From: Streptomyces graminofaciens
Lineage (GTDB): Bacteria; Actinomycetota; Actinomycetes; Streptomycetales; Streptomycetaceae
Assembly (NCBI RefSeq): GCF_030294945.1
Contig: NZ_AP018448.1
Span: forward strand, 3,286,001 to 3,350,000
Reading direction: 5' to 3'
DNA: 64,000 nt
Position numbers and translations under genes: made by a program. Below are positions 33,138 to 43,493 of the stretch, in pieces. Under the pieces are notes generated by a model that saw only the letters and a program-made list of their open reading frames with translations, did not search any database and was not told where the DNA came from. Numbering within the stretch: the first letter of the stretch is position 1; every line of letters starts with the position of its first letter.

Positions 33138-34646
33138 CTAGCCGTTGAGGGAGCGCAGGTGATCGCGCAGCCCGATACCGAACGACGTGGGAGTTCCGTC
33201 GTAGTGGGAGATCAGGGCGGGCCCGGAGCCGCAGTTCCATGTGTTCCAGGTCCAGCCCAGATAGGAGAGCTTGCGGGCGTCGAACCACGTCATCACGCGG
33301 TCGATGAAAGAGTGGGCGCAGGTGTTCTCGCCGATCTCGCCCGCGACCAGCGGGACCTGAGCTGCGACCGGTGCGAGTGTGGAGTCCCAGCAGCTCTCGT
33401 TCGAACAGGTGTTGAAGTTGTAGACGTGCCAGGCGGCGGCCAGATTGCCCTTGGGGTCGGTGGGCTTGTACTGGAGCCACTGGCTGAGGTCGTTCGAGTA
33501 CGCGAGCCCGCCGGCCAGGATCACGTTCTCCGCGCCCGTGCCGCGGATCGCGTCGATCAGGTCCTGCATCCCGGCGACCTGGTAGGTGATGCCGGGGCAG
33601 CTGCCGCCGTCCCGCCAGCAGGTCCAGGCCTGGGTGGCCGTGGAGGTCGCGCGGTCCGGGTAGGGCTCGTTGAACAGGTCGAACACCACGTGCCTGTCGT
33701 TCTTGAAGGTGTTCGCCACCGAGGTCCAGAAGGAGGGGGTGTACTCCATGTTGGGCATCGGTTTCTGGCAGCTGGCGTGCACGTCGGAGCAGCCGGCCGA
33801 GTTGCCCGTGTACTGGCCCCAGGACCAGTGCAGTTCGACCATCGGCGTCATGCCGTGCGCCTCCACCTTCGCCACCAGGTCCTTGACGGCGTTGATGTAG
33901 TTGGCGCCCGCGTACTCGGGCCTGATGTTGGACAGCCCGAGCCAGCACTCCTCGTTGAGCGGGATGCGTACGGTGTTGACGTTCCAGTCCGCGATCGCCT
34001 TGACCGAGGCGTCGTCGACCGGCCCGTCCCAGATGCCGTTGCCCTGGACGCACGCGAACTCGCCGCCCGAGCGGTTGACGCCGAGCAGCCTGCGGGTCGC
34101 GCCGGTCTCGTCGACGAGCTTGTTCCCGGACACCTTGAGCACCGGCGGCCCGTCACCGCTCGGCGGCGGATCCGTCGGCCCAGGGTAGGTCGGTCCCGGG
34201 TCGGTCGGCCCCGGATCCGTCGGCCCGCTGTCCACATTGCACGTCGTGCCGTTGAGCTTGAACGCCGTGGGGACGGCGTTGCTCCCCGACCACGACGCGA
34301 TGAACCCGGCGCTGAGGCTCGCGCCGGTGCCCAGCGAGCCGTTCCAGCTCTCGTTGGCCGCGGTGACCGTCGTACCGGACTGGGACCATCGGGCGTTCCA
34401 GCCCTGGCTGACCTTCTGACCGCCGGCGAAGGCGAAGGTCAGGGACCAACCGCTGAGCGCCGCCTGGTTGTTGGTGATCTTCACGCCGCCCTGGAAGCCG
34501 TCCGCCCACTGGCTGGTGACGGAGTACTCCACCGTGCAGGCGGGTGCGGCTCCCGAAGCGGTGACCACCGGGACGATCGCGGTGGCCACGAGGGCCAGCC
34601 CGGCCGCCCCGGCGAATAAAAGACCTGAACGCGCGGGGTGTCGCAT
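33138..34646 (-). CDS. Secreted GH5 endoglucanase with N-terminal CBM2
   Basis: A 502-residue secreted enzyme: signal peptide (about 1-33), CBM2 (about 36-137), a Pro-Gly-Thr-Asp linker, then a GH5 barrel. The acid/base Glu is in DLFNEPYP and the nucleophile Glu in LVAGEIGENTC. The catalytic start GVNRSGGEFACVQGNGIW resembles GH5 cellulases of a subfamily-1-like type; subfamily assignment is tentative. The ATG at 34646 is chosen for its AAGGAG site and the signal peptide. The gene is divergent from GH48 and shares its promoter region. Confidence 0.9.
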   Translation of the reverse strand: MRHPARSGLLFAGAAGLALVATAIVPVVTASGAAPACTVEYSVTSQWADGFQGGVKITNNQAALSGWSLTFAFAGGQKVSQGWNARWSQSGTTVTAANESWNGSLGTGASLSAGFIASWSGSNAVPTAFKLNGTTCNVDSGPTDPGPTDPGPTYPGPTDPPPSGDGPPVLKVSGNKLVDETGATRRLLGVNRSGGEFACVQGNGIWDGPVDDASVKAIADWNVNTVRIPLNEECWLGLSNIRPEYAGANYINAVKDLVAKVEAHGMTPMVELHWSWGQYTGNSAGCSDVHASCQKPMPNMEYTPSFWTSVANTFKNDRHVVFDLFNEPYPDRATSTATQAWTCWRDGGSCPGITYQVAGMQDLIDAIRGTGAENVILAGGLAYSNDLSQWLQYKPTDPKGNLAAAWHVYNFNTCSNESCWDSTLAPVAAQVPLVAGEIGENTCAHSFIDRVMTWFDARKLSYLGWTWNTWNCGSGPALISHYDGTPTSFGIGLRDHLRSLNG

Positions 34647-34694
34647 GAGCGACTCCTTACAGATCGGACGGTCCGGGACGGACGCGTCGACTGT

Positions 34695-34708
34695 TGGAAC
34701 CGCTCCCA
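34695..34708. promoter_or_regulatory. CebR-type box, imperfect
   Basis: TGGAACCGCTCCCA matches the CebR palindrome TGGGAGCGCTCCCA in 12 of 14 bases and lies 49-62 bases before the GH5 start. Confidence 0.7.
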
Positions 34709-34847
34709 CTGGTGCTGGTGAAGGTAGCGCCAAGTATCGGTAAAAGACAGAGGTGTTGCGTTATTGCACGCCTCGAATCTTTTTCGCCCTCGTCGAATCT
34801 TTTCGACTCTTCAAGCACCTTGACCGCTTGCACCCGTCTCCTCAATA

Positions 34848-34861
34848 TGGGAGCGCTCCCA
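34848..34861. promoter_or_regulatory. CebR-type box, perfect
   Basis: TGGGAGCGCTCCCA is identical to the 14-bp palindrome bound by the cellobiose-responsive repressor CebR in Streptomyces. It lies 72-85 bases before the GH48 start. No cebR gene is in the window, so control must come from elsewhere. Confidence 0.9.
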
Positions 34862-34932
34862 CTGGTTCAAGGCTTGTTGTTGCTGCTCCGCCCCCCCCAC
34901 CTTCGCAAGAGCCGCACGGAAGGAACCAGAGC

Positions 34933-37848
34933 ATGCACCCCAGACGGAGACGCCGTGCCATTCGGCGTCTTTGGACCGCCGTAGTGGCGGCCATGGCACT
35001 CCCCTTGACGATGCTCTCGACCGGCTCGACCCCCGCCAGCGCGGCGGCCGTCGCCTGCAATGTCGACTACAAGACCAACGACTGGGGTTCGGGCTTCACC
35101 GCCGACCTCACGATCACCAACCGCGGTACCGACGCCATCAGCGGCTGGACCCTGACATACGCCTACGCGGGCAACCAGACGCTCTCCAACGGCTGGAACG
35201 GCACCTGGTCGCAGTCCGGGAAGACGGTCACGGCGAAGAACGCGTCCTGGAACGGCACGATCGCCGTCGGGGCCGCGGTGACCACCGGCGCGCAGTTCAC
35301 GTACAGCGGCACGAACGCGGCGCCGACGAGCTTCGCGATCAACGGCACCGCGTGCGTGGGCGCCCATCAGCCGCCGATCACCGTGCTGACCAGCCCGACC
35401 GCGGGCGCCACGTACTCGCAGGGCGACGCGGTGCCGCTCGCCGCGACGGCCGCCGCGGCGGACAGCGCGACCGTCACGAAGGTCGAGTTCTACGACGACA
35501 CCACGCTGCTGGGCACGGACACGACGTCGCCGTACACCTTCTCGGCCACCGGTCTGTCCGTGGGCAGTCATTCACTGGTGGCCAAGGCGTACGACAGCCT
35601 GGGCGCGTCGGCGGACTCCGCGCCGGTCGGCATCACCGTCGCCTCGGGTCCCGCCGTGGTGGCCACGCCGACCCAGCTGGGGGTACAGCAGGGCAAGACC
35701 GGCACGTACGACGTGAAACTCTCGACCCAGCCCTCGGGCAACGTGACCGTGACGACCGCGCGGGCGAGCGGCAACTCCGGCCTCTCCGTCACCGGCGGCG
35801 CCTCGCTCACCTTCACCCCGCAGAACTGGAGCACCGCCCAGAAGGTGACCATCACGGCCGCCTCCTCCGGCACCGGCTCGGCGGTCTTCGAGTCGACGGC
35901 CACCGGACACGCCAAGGCCGCGGTGACCGTGACCCAGCTGGCCGCGTCCAAGACGTACGACGCGCGCTTCCTGGAGCTGTACGGCAAGATCACCAACCCG
36001 GCGAACGGCTACTTCTCCCCCGAGGGCATCCCGTACCACTCGGTGGAGACGCTGATCGTCGAGGCGCCGGACCACGGCCATGAGACCACCTCGGAGGCGT
36101 ACAGCTACCTCCTGTGGCTCCAGGCGATGTACGGCAAGGTCACGGGCGACTGGACCAAGTTCAACGGCGCCTGGGAGATCATGGAGAAGTACATGATCCC
36201 GACCCACGCCGACCAGCCGACCAACTCCTTCTACACGGCGAGCAAGCCGGCGACCTACGCGCCCGAACACGACACCCCCAACGAGTACCCTGCGCAGCTG
36301 AACACCGGGGTCTCGGTCGGTCCGGACCCGATCGCCGCCGAGCTGAAGAGCGCGTACGGCACGGACGACGTCTACGGCATGCACTGGCTGCAGGACGTCG
36401 ACAACGTCTACGGCTACGGCAACTCGCCCGGCAAGTGCGAGGCGGGCCCGGCCGACACCGGCCCGTCGTACATCAACACCTTCCAGCGCGGTCCGCAGGA
36501 GTCGGTGTGGGAGACCGTCCCGCAGCCCACCTGCGACCAGTTCAAGTACGGTGGCAGGAACGGCTATCTGGACCTGTTCACGGGTGACGCCTCGTACGCG
36601 AAGCAGTGGAAGTTCACCAACGCGCCGGACGCCGACGCGCGGGCCGTGCAGGCCGCGTACTGGGCGGACATCTGGGCGAAGCAGCAGGGCAAGGGCTCGG
36701 ACGTCTCCGCGACCGTCGGCAAGGCCGCGAAGATGGGCGACTACCTGCGCTACGCCATGTACGACAAGTACTTCAAGAAGATCGGCAACTGTGTCGGGGC
36801 CACCTCCTGCCCGGCCGGTACCGGCAAGGACGCCTCCCACTATCTGCTCTCCTGGTACTACGCGTGGGGCGGCGCCACCGACAGCAGCGCGGGCTGGGCC
36901 TGGCGCATCGGCTCCAGCCACACGCACGGCGGCTACCAGAACCCGCTGGCCGCGTACGCGCTGGCCAACTACGCCCCGCTGAAGCCCAAGTCCACCACCG
37001 GGCAGGCGGACTGGGCCAAGTCGCTCGACCGGCAGATCGAGTTCTACCGCTGGCTGCAGTCCAACGAGGGCGGTATCGCGGGCGGCGCGACCAACAGCTG
37101 GGCGGGTCGCTACGCCACTCCCCCGACCGGTACGCCGACCTTCTACGGCATGTTCTACGACGAGAAGCCGGTGTACCACGACCCGCCGTCCAACCAGTGG
37201 TTCGGCTTCCAGGCGTGGTCCATGGAGCGGGTCGCCGAGTACTACCAGCAGACGGGGAACGCCGCCGCGAAGACGGTCCTCGACAAGTGGGTCGACTGGG
37301 CGCTGTCCAAGACCACGATCAACCCGGACGGCACGTACCGGATTCCCTCCACGCTCCAGTGGTCGGGCACCCCGGACACCTGGAACGCCTCGAGTCCCGG
37401 CTCCAACGCGGGACTTCACGTCACCGTCGCCGACTACACCGACGACGTGGGCGTGGCGGCCGCGTACGCCAAGACCCTGACGTACTACGCCGACCGCTCG
37501 GGGGACGCCGACGCGGCCCGGGTCGCCAAGGCACTGCTCGACGGCATGTGGGACCACCACCAGGACGGGCTCGGCATCGCCGTACCGGAGACCCGCGCGG
37601 ACTACAACCGGTTCGACGACCGGGTGTACGTCCCGAGCGGGTGGACGGGCACGATGCCGAACGGTGACGCGATCAACTCGACGTCGACCTTCGATTCGAT
37701 CCGCTCGTTCTACGAGGACGATCCGGCCTGGTCGAAGATCGAGGCGTATCTCGCCGGGGGCGCGGCGCCGTCGTTCACGTATCACCGGTTCTGGGCTCAG
37801 GCGGATATCGCCTTGGCCATGGGTTCTTACGCGGAGTTGTTGGAGTAG
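34933..37848 (+). CDS. Secreted GH48 cellobiohydrolase with CBM2
   Basis: A 971-residue reducing-end cellobiohydrolase, usually the most abundant exo-cellulase of cellulolytic actinomycetes. Order: Arg-rich signal peptide (about 1-38), CBM2 (about 39-140), an Ig-like domain (about 145-240), a second beta-rich domain (about 240-340), then GH48. The catalytic acid Glu is in [20 protein letters not shown]-terminal GH48 segments such as [15 protein letters not shown] and [15 protein letters not shown] are intact. The ATG at 34933 with AAGGAA upstream gives a clean signal peptide. Adjacent CebR boxes point to cellobiose induction. Confidence 0.95.
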   Translation: MHPRRRRRAIRRLWTAVVAAMALPLTMLSTGSTPASAAAVACNVDYKTNDWGSGFTADLTITNRGTDAISGWTLTYAYAGNQTLSNGWNGTWSQSGKTVTAKNASWNGTIAVGAAVTTGAQFTYSGTNAAPTSFAINGTACVGAHQPPITVLTSPTAGATYSQGDAVPLAATAAAADSATVTKVEFYDDTTLLGTDTTSPYTFSATGLSVGSHSLVAKAYDSLGASADSAPVGITVASGPAVVATPTQLGVQQGKTGTYDVKLSTQPSGNVTVTTARASGNSGLSVTGGASLTFTPQNWSTAQKVTITAASSGTGSAVFESTATGHAKAAVTVTQLAASKTYDARFLELYGKITNPANGYFSPEGIPYHSVETLIVEAPDHGHETTSEAYSYLLWLQAMYGKVTGDWTKFNGAWEIMEKYMIPTHADQPTNSFYTASKPATYAPEHDTPNEYPAQLNTGVSVGPDPIAAELKSAYGTDDVYGMHWLQDVDNVYGYGNSPGKCEAGPADTGPSYINTFQRGPQESVWETVPQPTCDQFKYGGRNGYLDLFTGDASYAKQWKFTNAPDADARAVQAAYWADIWAKQQGKGSDVSATVGKAAKMGDYLRYAMYDKYFKKIGNCVGATSCPAGTGKDASHYLLSWYYAWGGATDSSAGWAWRIGSSHTHGGYQNPLAAYALANYAPLKPKSTTGQADWAKSLDRQIEFYRWLQSNEGGIAGGATNSWAGRYATPPTGTPTFYGMFYDEKPVYHDPPSNQWFGFQAWSMERVAEYYQQTGNAAAKTVLDKWVDWALSKTTINPDGTYRIPSTLQWSGTPDTWNASSPGSNAGLHVTVADYTDDVGVAAAYAKTLTYYADRSGDADAARVAKALLDGMWDHHQDGLGIAVPETRADYNRFDDRVYVPSGWTGTMPNGDAINSTSTFDSIRSFYEDDPAWSKIEAYLAGGAAPSFTYHRFWAQADIALAMGSYAELLE

Positions 37849-37924
37849 CTCCCGGTCGCAGATCGGCCGCGGGTAGTCCGTGGCTGGTCACGCCCAAGCG
37901 GCGGTAGCCGCAGATCGACACGGC

Positions 37925-37954
37925 CCCGCGCCCCTCAAAGAACTGGGGCGCGGG
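37925..37954 (+). terminator. Hairpin between GH48 and GH74
   Basis: CCCGCGCCCC and GGGGCGCGGG form a 10-bp stem with a 10-base loop, part of a dispersed GC-rich repeat. It may end GH48 transcription, giving GH74 its own promoter, or attenuate it. Confidence 0.6.
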
Positions 37955-38007
37955 TTCTGTGCCATGTCCCCCTGCCTTTCCCCCCACCTTGAAGGAGAGG
38001 ACCCACC

Positions 38008-40671
38008 GTGCGAAGAACCCGCGTCCTTACCGCCGTGCTGGCCCTCTCGGCCGGTCTCCTCGCGGGCTCCCCACCCGTGTTGGCCGCCCAGAAGGCCGAG
38101 AAAACCGTGTCGATCGCCGCCGACACCTACACCTGGAAGAACGCCCGTATCGACGGCGGCGGCTTCGTGCCGGGCATCGTCTTCAACCGCAAGGAGAAGA
38201 ACCTCGCGTACGCCCGCACGGACATCGGCGGCGCCTACCGCTGGGTGCAGTCGTCGAAGACCTGGACCCCGCTGCTCGACTCGGTCGGCTGGGACAGCTG
38301 GGGGCACACGGGCGTCGTGAGCCTCGCCTCCGACTCCGTCGACCCGAACAAGGTGTACGTGGCGGCCGGCACGTACACGAACAGCTGGGACCCGGGGAAC
38401 GGGGCGATCCTGAGGTCGTCCGACCGGGGCGCCAGCTGGGCGAAGACCAATCTGCCGTTCAAGCTGGGCGGGAACATGCCGGGCCGGGGCATGGGCGAGC
38501 GTCTGGCGGTCGACCCGAACAAGAACAGCGTGCTGTATCTGGGCGCGCCCAGCGGCAAGGGCCTGTGGCGGTCGACGGACTCGGGCGTCAGCTGGTCGCA
38601 GGTGACGAACTTCCCGAACGTCGGCAACTACGTGCAGGACGCGAGCGACACGTCCGGCTACGCGTCCGACAACCAGGGCATCGTCTGGGTCACCTTCGAC
38701 GAGTCGACTGGCACCTCCGGGAACGCCACGAAGACGATCTACATCGGGGTCGCCGACAAGGACAACGCCGTGTACCGCTCGACGGACGCGGGCGCGACGT
38801 GGTCGCGGGTCGGGGGCCAGCCGACGGGCTATCTGGCCCACAAGGGCGTCCTGGACGCGACGAACGGCTATCTGTATGTGCCGTACAGCGACAAGGGCGG
38901 GCCGTACGACGGCGGCAAGGGCCAGCTGTGGCGGTACGCGACGGCGACGGGCACCTGGACGAACATCAGCCCGGTGGCGGAGGCCGACACGTACTACGGC
39001 TTCAGCGGGCTGACGATCGACCGGCAGAAGCCGGGTACGGTCATGGCGACGGCGTACAGCTCCTGGTGGCCGGACACCCAGATCTTCCGGTCGACGAACA
39101 GTGGCGCCACCTGGACCAAGGCGTGGGACTACACGTCGTATCCGAATCGCTCCAACCGCTACACCATGGACGTCTCGTCCTCCCCGTGGCTGACGTGGGG
39201 CGCGAACCCGTCACCGCCCGAGCAGACACCCAAGCTCGGCTGGATGACGGAGGCGCTGGAGATCGATCCGTTCGACTCGAACCGGATGATGTACGGGACG
39301 GGCGCGACGATCTACGGCACCGAGAACCTCGGAAACTGGGACAGCGGCGGCCAGTTCAGCATCAGACCGATGGTGCAGGGCCTGGAGGAGACGGCGGTCA
39401 ACGACCTGGCCTCGCCCCCGTCCGGTGCCCCGCTGCTGAGCGCGCTCGGTGATGTCGGCGGCTTCCGTCACACGGATCTGACGAAGGTCCCGTCGATGAT
39501 GTTCACCTCCCCGAACTTCACGACGAGCACGAGCCTGGACTACGCGGAGACCAGCCCCGGCACGGTCGTCCGGGTCGGCAATCTGGACTCGGGTCCGCAC
39601 ATCGCGTTCTCCACGGACAACGGCGCCAACTGGTTCGCCGGGACCGACCCGTCGGGTGTCAGCGGCGGCGGCACGGTCGCGGCGGCCTCGGACGGCAGCC
39701 GGTTCGTGTGGAGCCCGGCGGGCACGGGCGTGCAGTACACGACGGGCTTCGGTACGTCGTGGCAGGCGTCGAGCGGGATACCGTCCGGCGCGATCGTCGA
39801 GTCCGACCGGGTCGACCCGAAGACCTTCTACGGCTTCAAGTCCGGGAAGTTCTACGTCAGCACGGACGGTGGCGCGACCTTCACCGCGTCGAACGCGAGC
39901 GGTCTGCCGAGCGGCGACAGTGTGCGCTTCAAGGCGCTGCCCGGGGGGAAGGGCGATGTGTGGCTGGCGGGCGGTGCGACCGACGGCGCGTACGGCCTCT
40001 GGCACTCGACGGACAGCGGGGCCACCTTCACCAAGCTCTCGAACGTCGAGCAGGCCGACACGATCGGCTTCGGCAAGGCGGCGTCCGGCGCCTCGTACCA
40101 GACCCTCTACACCAGCGCCAAGATCGGCGGCGTACGCGGCATCTTCCGCTCGACGGACAAGGGCGCGACCTGGACCCGAATCAACGACGACGCCCATCAG
40201 TGGGGTTGGACGGGCTCGGCGATCACGGGTGACCCGCGTGTCTACGGGCGGGTGTACGTCGCGACGAACGGCCGGGGTGTCATCTACGGCGATTCCTCGG
40301 ACACCGGGGGCGGTGGAGGTGGCGGCACCGATCCGACCCCGACACCGACCGGCGCGTGCGCGGTGACGTACAAGATCACCAGCGAGTGGTCGGGCGGCTT
40401 CCAGGCGGACGTGCAGCTCGCCAACACGGGCACGAGCGCCTGGACCGGCTGGTCGCTGGGCTGGTCGTTCCCCAACGGCCAGGCCGTCTCGCAGATCTGG
40501 AACGCCGACTTCACCCAGTCGGGTTCGTCGGTGACGGCGAAGAACGTGAACTGGAACGGGAACGTGGCGGCGGGCTCGTCCGTGAGCTTCGGCTTCACGG
40601 GCAGCTGGTCGGGCACGAACGGCAAACCGGCCGCCTTCAAGCTGGGTGACCAGTCCTGCACGGTGACCTGA
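38008..40671 (+). CDS. Secreted GH74 xyloglucanase with C-terminal CBM2
   Basis: An 887-residue secreted enzyme that cuts xyloglucan, the hemicellulose coating cellulose. After a signal peptide (about 1-26) come two beta-propeller domains rich in RSTDxGxTW-type repeats (WRSTDSGVSWS, YRSTDAGATWS, FRSTNSGATWT). Catalytic Asp candidates lie in YARTDIGGAYRW and LGDVGGFRH. A glycine-rich linker near residue 770 leads to a CBM2 module, placed at the C-terminus unlike its neighbours. GTG at 38008 follows AAGGAG. It lies 159 bases downstream of GH48, with a hairpin between. Confidence 0.95.
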   Translation: MRRTRVLTAVLALSAGLLAGSPPVLAAQKAEKTVSIAADTYTWKNARIDGGGFVPGIVFNRKEKNLAYARTDIGGAYRWVQSSKTWTPLLDSVGWDSWGHTGVVSLASDSVDPNKVYVAAGTYTNSWDPGNGAILRSSDRGASWAKTNLPFKLGGNMPGRGMGERLAVDPNKNSVLYLGAPSGKGLWRSTDSGVSWSQVTNFPNVGNYVQDASDTSGYASDNQGIVWVTFDESTGTSGNATKTIYIGVADKDNAVYRSTDAGATWSRVGGQPTGYLAHKGVLDATNGYLYVPYSDKGGPYDGGKGQLWRYATATGTWTNISPVAEADTYYGFSGLTIDRQKPGTVMATAYSSWWPDTQIFRSTNSGATWTKAWDYTSYPNRSNRYTMDVSSSPWLTWGANPSPPEQTPKLGWMTEALEIDPFDSNRMMYGTGATIYGTENLGNWDSGGQFSIRPMVQGLEETAVNDLASPPSGAPLLSALGDVGGFRHTDLTKVPSMMFTSPNFTTSTSLDYAETSPGTVVRVGNLDSGPHIAFSTDNGANWFAGTDPSGVSGGGTVAAASDGSRFVWSPAGTGVQYTTGFGTSWQASSGIPSGAIVESDRVDPKTFYGFKSGKFYVSTDGGATFTASNASGLPSGDSVRFKALPGGKGDVWLAGGATDGAYGLWHSTDSGATFTKLSNVEQADTIGFGKAASGASYQTLYTSAKIGGVRGIFRSTDKGATWTRINDDAHQWGWTGSAITGDPRVYGRVYVATNGRGVIYGDSSDTGGGGGGGTDPTPTPTGACAVTYKITSEWSGGFQADVQLANTGTSAWTGWSLGWSFPNGQAVSQIWNADFTQSGSSVTAKNVNWNGNVAAGSSVSFGFTGSWSGTNGKPAAFKLGDQSCTVT

Positions 40672-40689
40672 CAACCCGCGCGGGACGAA

Positions 40690-40727
40690 GAAGGGCGGCA
40701 CGTGCCCTGGGCCACGTGCCGCCCTTC
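40690..40727. terminator. Bidirectional terminator between GH74 and PL11
   Basis: GAAGGGCGGCACGTG and CACGTGCCGCCCTTC form a perfect 15-bp stem with an 8-base loop between convergent genes. Confidence 0.9.
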
Positions 40728-40743
40728 GCCGTACTCGGTCAGG

Positions 40744-42609
40744 TCAGGGCGTGTACACCGTCGGGCGGGGCGCCGTCGGCATGCCGGCGCCGATGAAGAA
40801 GCTGGTGTGCGGGGGCTGGTTGTAGGCGGTGTTCTGCCAGGCCAGGCCCGTGCGGTACATCGTGTCGTGGAGCAGGGTGGTGATCTTCGTGCCGGTCTCG
40901 ACCGGCGTCGAGTAGATCCTGAGGGCCGTGTTGTCGCTGGTGCGCCAGACGACCTCCTCGCGCCAGTCGCCGAGGATGTCGCCGGAGAGGGCCGGGGTCG
41001 ACTTGGTGCCGTTGTTGGAGGAGACGCCGGAGCCGGTCAGGAGGCGGGTGTCGGAGGAGGTGCCGTACTTGTCGATGCGGGTGCCGTCGAGGAGTTCGCG
41101 GACCGGGTCGCCGTCCCACCAGGACAGGAAGTTGACGGAGGAGGGCTCGCGGCCCTTCGTCGCGCCCGCCTCGTCGCGGATGGAGGAGTCGGAGGCGGAC
41201 CACATCTCGGGGCCGTCGTTGCCGGCGTAGATGTCACCGGCCACGCCCCGCCCGTTGTCGCAGCAGGCGGCGAGCTGCCAGCGGATCGCGCCGTTCGCGG
41301 GGTTGATGTACAGCTCGGCGGGCTGGGAGGTGGACTCGGAGACCTTGAAGTACTCCAGTCCTGACGTGGACGGGTCGAGGTCGCCCAGATGCTGTGCGTC
41401 CCCGTGGCCGGTCCTGGTGGTCCACAGCCCGTTGCCGTTGTCGTCCACGGCCATCGCGCCGTACACGATCTCGTCCTTGCCGTCGCCGTCCACGTCACCG
41501 ACGGACAGACTGTGCGAGCCCTGGCCGTCGTACCCCTTGCCGGAGTTGGTGGACGAACTGGTGTCGAAGGTCCAGCGCCGGGTGAAGGAGCCGTTGCGCC
41601 AGTCCCAGGCGGCGATGACGGTACGGGTGTAGTAGCCGCGCGCCATGATCAGCGAGGGGCGGGCGCCGTCCAGATACGCCGTGCCGGCGAGGAAGCGGTC
41701 GACCCGGTTGCCGTACGAGTCGCCCCATGACGAGACCGTGCCGCGCGCCGGGACGTAGTCCACGCTCTGCATGGCCTTGCCGGTCTGCCCGTTGAACATG
41801 GTCAGGTACTCGGGGCCGGACAGCACGTAGCCGCTGGAGTTGCGGTGGTCGGCGGACGAGCTGCCGATGACCGCGCCCGTGCCGTCGACCGTGCCGTCCG
41901 CCGTCTTCATGGCGATCTCGGCCTTGCCGTCGCCGTCGTAGTCGTACGCCTGGAACTGGGTGTAGTGGGCGCCCGAGCGGATGTTCCGGCCGAGGTCGAC
42001 ACGCCACAGACGGGTGCCGTCGAGCTTGACGCCGTCGATGATCGTGTTGCCGGTGTAGCCGGACTGGGAGTTGTCCTTGGCGTTGGTCGGCTGCCACTTG
42101 AGGACGAAGTCCAGGGCGCCGTCGCCGTCCAGGTCGGCGACGGAGGCGTCATTGGCGTCGTACGTGTACGCCACGCCGTCGGGGGTCGTACCGCCGGCGG
42201 GCGCGCTGATCGGGACGTCCTTGTACCCGGTGCGGAGCTGGACCGCGTGGACGGAGTCGCCCTGCTCGACGCCCCCCACCACCGCCCGGACCGTGTAGTC
42301 GGCCTGGGCCGGGGCGCCGGAGTGGAAGTAGTTGGTGGAGCCGGTGACCGGGGTCGAGTTGACCTTCGTGCCGGCGCGGTAGACGTTGAACGACACGTCG
42401 TTCGGGTCGGTGCCGAGCCAGCGCCAGCTGACCAGGTTGCCGCTGTCGGTGTGCACACTGACCACACCTCGGTCGAGCTTCTCGACCTGGCGGGCGGTGG
42501 CGGCATGGGCGGGGGTGCCGGTGAGGGTGGTGAGTCCGGCGGCGACGAGGGCCGCTGTCACCGCCGAGCGGAGGACCTGGCGTCTGCGGTGCCTGTGCGG
42601 GTGCTGCAC
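40744..42609 (-). CDS. Secreted rhamnogalacturonan endolyase, PL11
   Basis: A 621-residue family 11 polysaccharide lyase that cleaves the rhamnogalacturonan I backbone of pectin by beta-elimination. A signal peptide with RRRQVLRS (possibly Tat) precedes the propeller fold. Calcium-site repeats DLDGDGALDF, DYDGDGKAEI and DVDGDGKDEI are typical, as are the N-terminal LDRGVVSVHTDSGNLVSWRWLG and C-terminal LAWQNTAYNQPPHTSFF. I choose the GTG at 42609, eight bases after GGAGG. No carbohydrate-binding module follows the lyase domain, unlike the four neighbouring glycosidases. Confidence 0.95.
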   Translation of the reverse strand: MQHPHRHRRRQVLRSAVTAALVAAGLTTLTGTPAHAATARQVEKLDRGVVSVHTDSGNLVSWRWLGTDPNDVSFNVYRAGTKVNSTPVTGSTNYFHSGAPAQADYTVRAVVGGVEQGDSVHAVQLRTGYKDVPISAPAGGTTPDGVAYTYDANDASVADLDGDGALDFVLKWQPTNAKDNSQSGYTGNTIIDGVKLDGTRLWRVDLGRNIRSGAHYTQFQAYDYDGDGKAEIAMKTADGTVDGTGAVIGSSSADHRNSSGYVLSGPEYLTMFNGQTGKAMQSVDYVPARGTVSSWGDSYGNRVDRFLAGTAYLDGARPSLIMARGYYTRTVIAAWDWRNGSFTRRWTFDTSSSTNSGKGYDGQGSHSLSVGDVDGDGKDEIVYGAMAVDDNGNGLWTTRTGHGDAQHLGDLDPSTSGLEYFKVSESTSQPAELYINPANGAIRWQLAACCDNGRGVAGDIYAGNDGPEMWSASDSSIRDEAGATKGREPSSVNFLSWWDGDPVRELLDGTRIDKYGTSSDTRLLTGSGVSSNNGTKSTPALSGDILGDWREEVVWRTSDNTALRIYSTPVETGTKITTLLHDTMYRTGLAWQNTAYNQPPHTSFFIGAGMPTAPRPTVYTP

Positions 42610-42747
42610 GTGACGAACCTCCAGATGAGGACGGACGGATTCCGCACACTCAGTCGCCACCGGACCCGGCCACGTTGCCGCCACTGTCGGCCAAGTCAGA
42701 GTATTTTTCAGCCAGTTCGGCCACGGTACGGGCGATCGCCTCGCAGC

Positions 42748-43488
42748 TCAGCTCTTGCGGAACGCCCGCAGCTCGAACTCCGGGTCCGGGCGCGGACGGT
42801 CCTGGTCGGGGAGGGCCTCGAGGCGGGCCGCGAAACCGTCGGCCAGCGGATGGCCGGGCGGGAGCGTGACGAACCAGCCGCGTCGCAGGTCGGTGAGGGC
42901 GCGGCGGGGGCTGCGGCCCTGGCCGCGCCCCCGGAAGCGGGTTCGGCCCGCCGGGGCGAGGCCGTGCTCGGCGGCGTACGCCTCGACGGTCGCCGCCGCG
43001 TCCAGGGGCGTCAGGCGTGGGCGCGGGGCGAGAACCGCGTCGATGTCGCTGCCGACATTGTGGGAGGCGGCCTTGTCGACGGTGGTGACGTAGACGCCGC
43101 CCGGGCGCAGCACCCGCGCGCACTCGCCGACGGCGGCCCGGACGTCCTCGGGTCCGGCGAGCAGATGCAGCAGCCAGACGCTGGTGACCGCGTCGAACTC
43201 GCCGTCCCGGAAGGGGAGTCGGCGGCTGTCGGCGAGCACGATCGCGCCCGGCAGCCGGGCGGCGGCCCGGCTCGCCATCCCGTGCGTCAGGTCGACGCCG
43301 GTCACCCGCGTCCCCTGTCGTGCGGCGGCAAACCGGCGGGTGACGATGCCGGTGCCGCAGGCCACGTCGAGGAGGCTGCGGGTGGCCTCGGGGACGAGTT
43401 CGAGCACGGCCTCGGCGGCGGCCTCGGCCCGGGGCTCGCCGCCGCGCAGGGCGTCGTACTCGACCGCCTCCTTGTCGTAGTCCAGCAC
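42748..43488 (-). CDS. Class I SAM-dependent methyltransferase
   Basis: A 246-residue methyltransferase of unknown substrate, with the N-terminal YDKEAVEYDALRGG and motif I LLDVACGTGIVTRRFA seen in UbiE-like and small-molecule methyltransferases. GVDLTHGMASRA and DAVTSVWLLHLL are motifs II and post-II. GTG at 43488 begins five bases after the pterin dehydratase stop, so the two share a transcript, although no pathway connection is apparent. Confidence 0.88.
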   Translation of the reverse strand: MLDYDKEAVEYDALRGGEPRAEAAAEAVLELVPEATRSLLDVACGTGIVTRRFAAARQGTRVTGVDLTHGMASRAAARLPGAIVLADSRRLPFRDGEFDAVTSVWLLHLLAGPEDVRAAVGECARVLRPGGVYVTTVDKAASHNVGSDIDAVLAPRPRLTPLDAAATVEAYAAEHGLAPAGRTRFRGRGQGRSPRRALTDLRRGWFVTLPPGHPLADGFAARLEALPDQDRPRPDPEFELRAFRKS

Positions 43489-43493
43489 CTAGC

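Noticed and set aside
34647..34932. An ATG at 34753 as the GH48 start.
   Set aside because: It would place the CebR box inside the coding region and mask the signal peptide. The ATG at 34933 has AAGGAA and a clean signal sequence.
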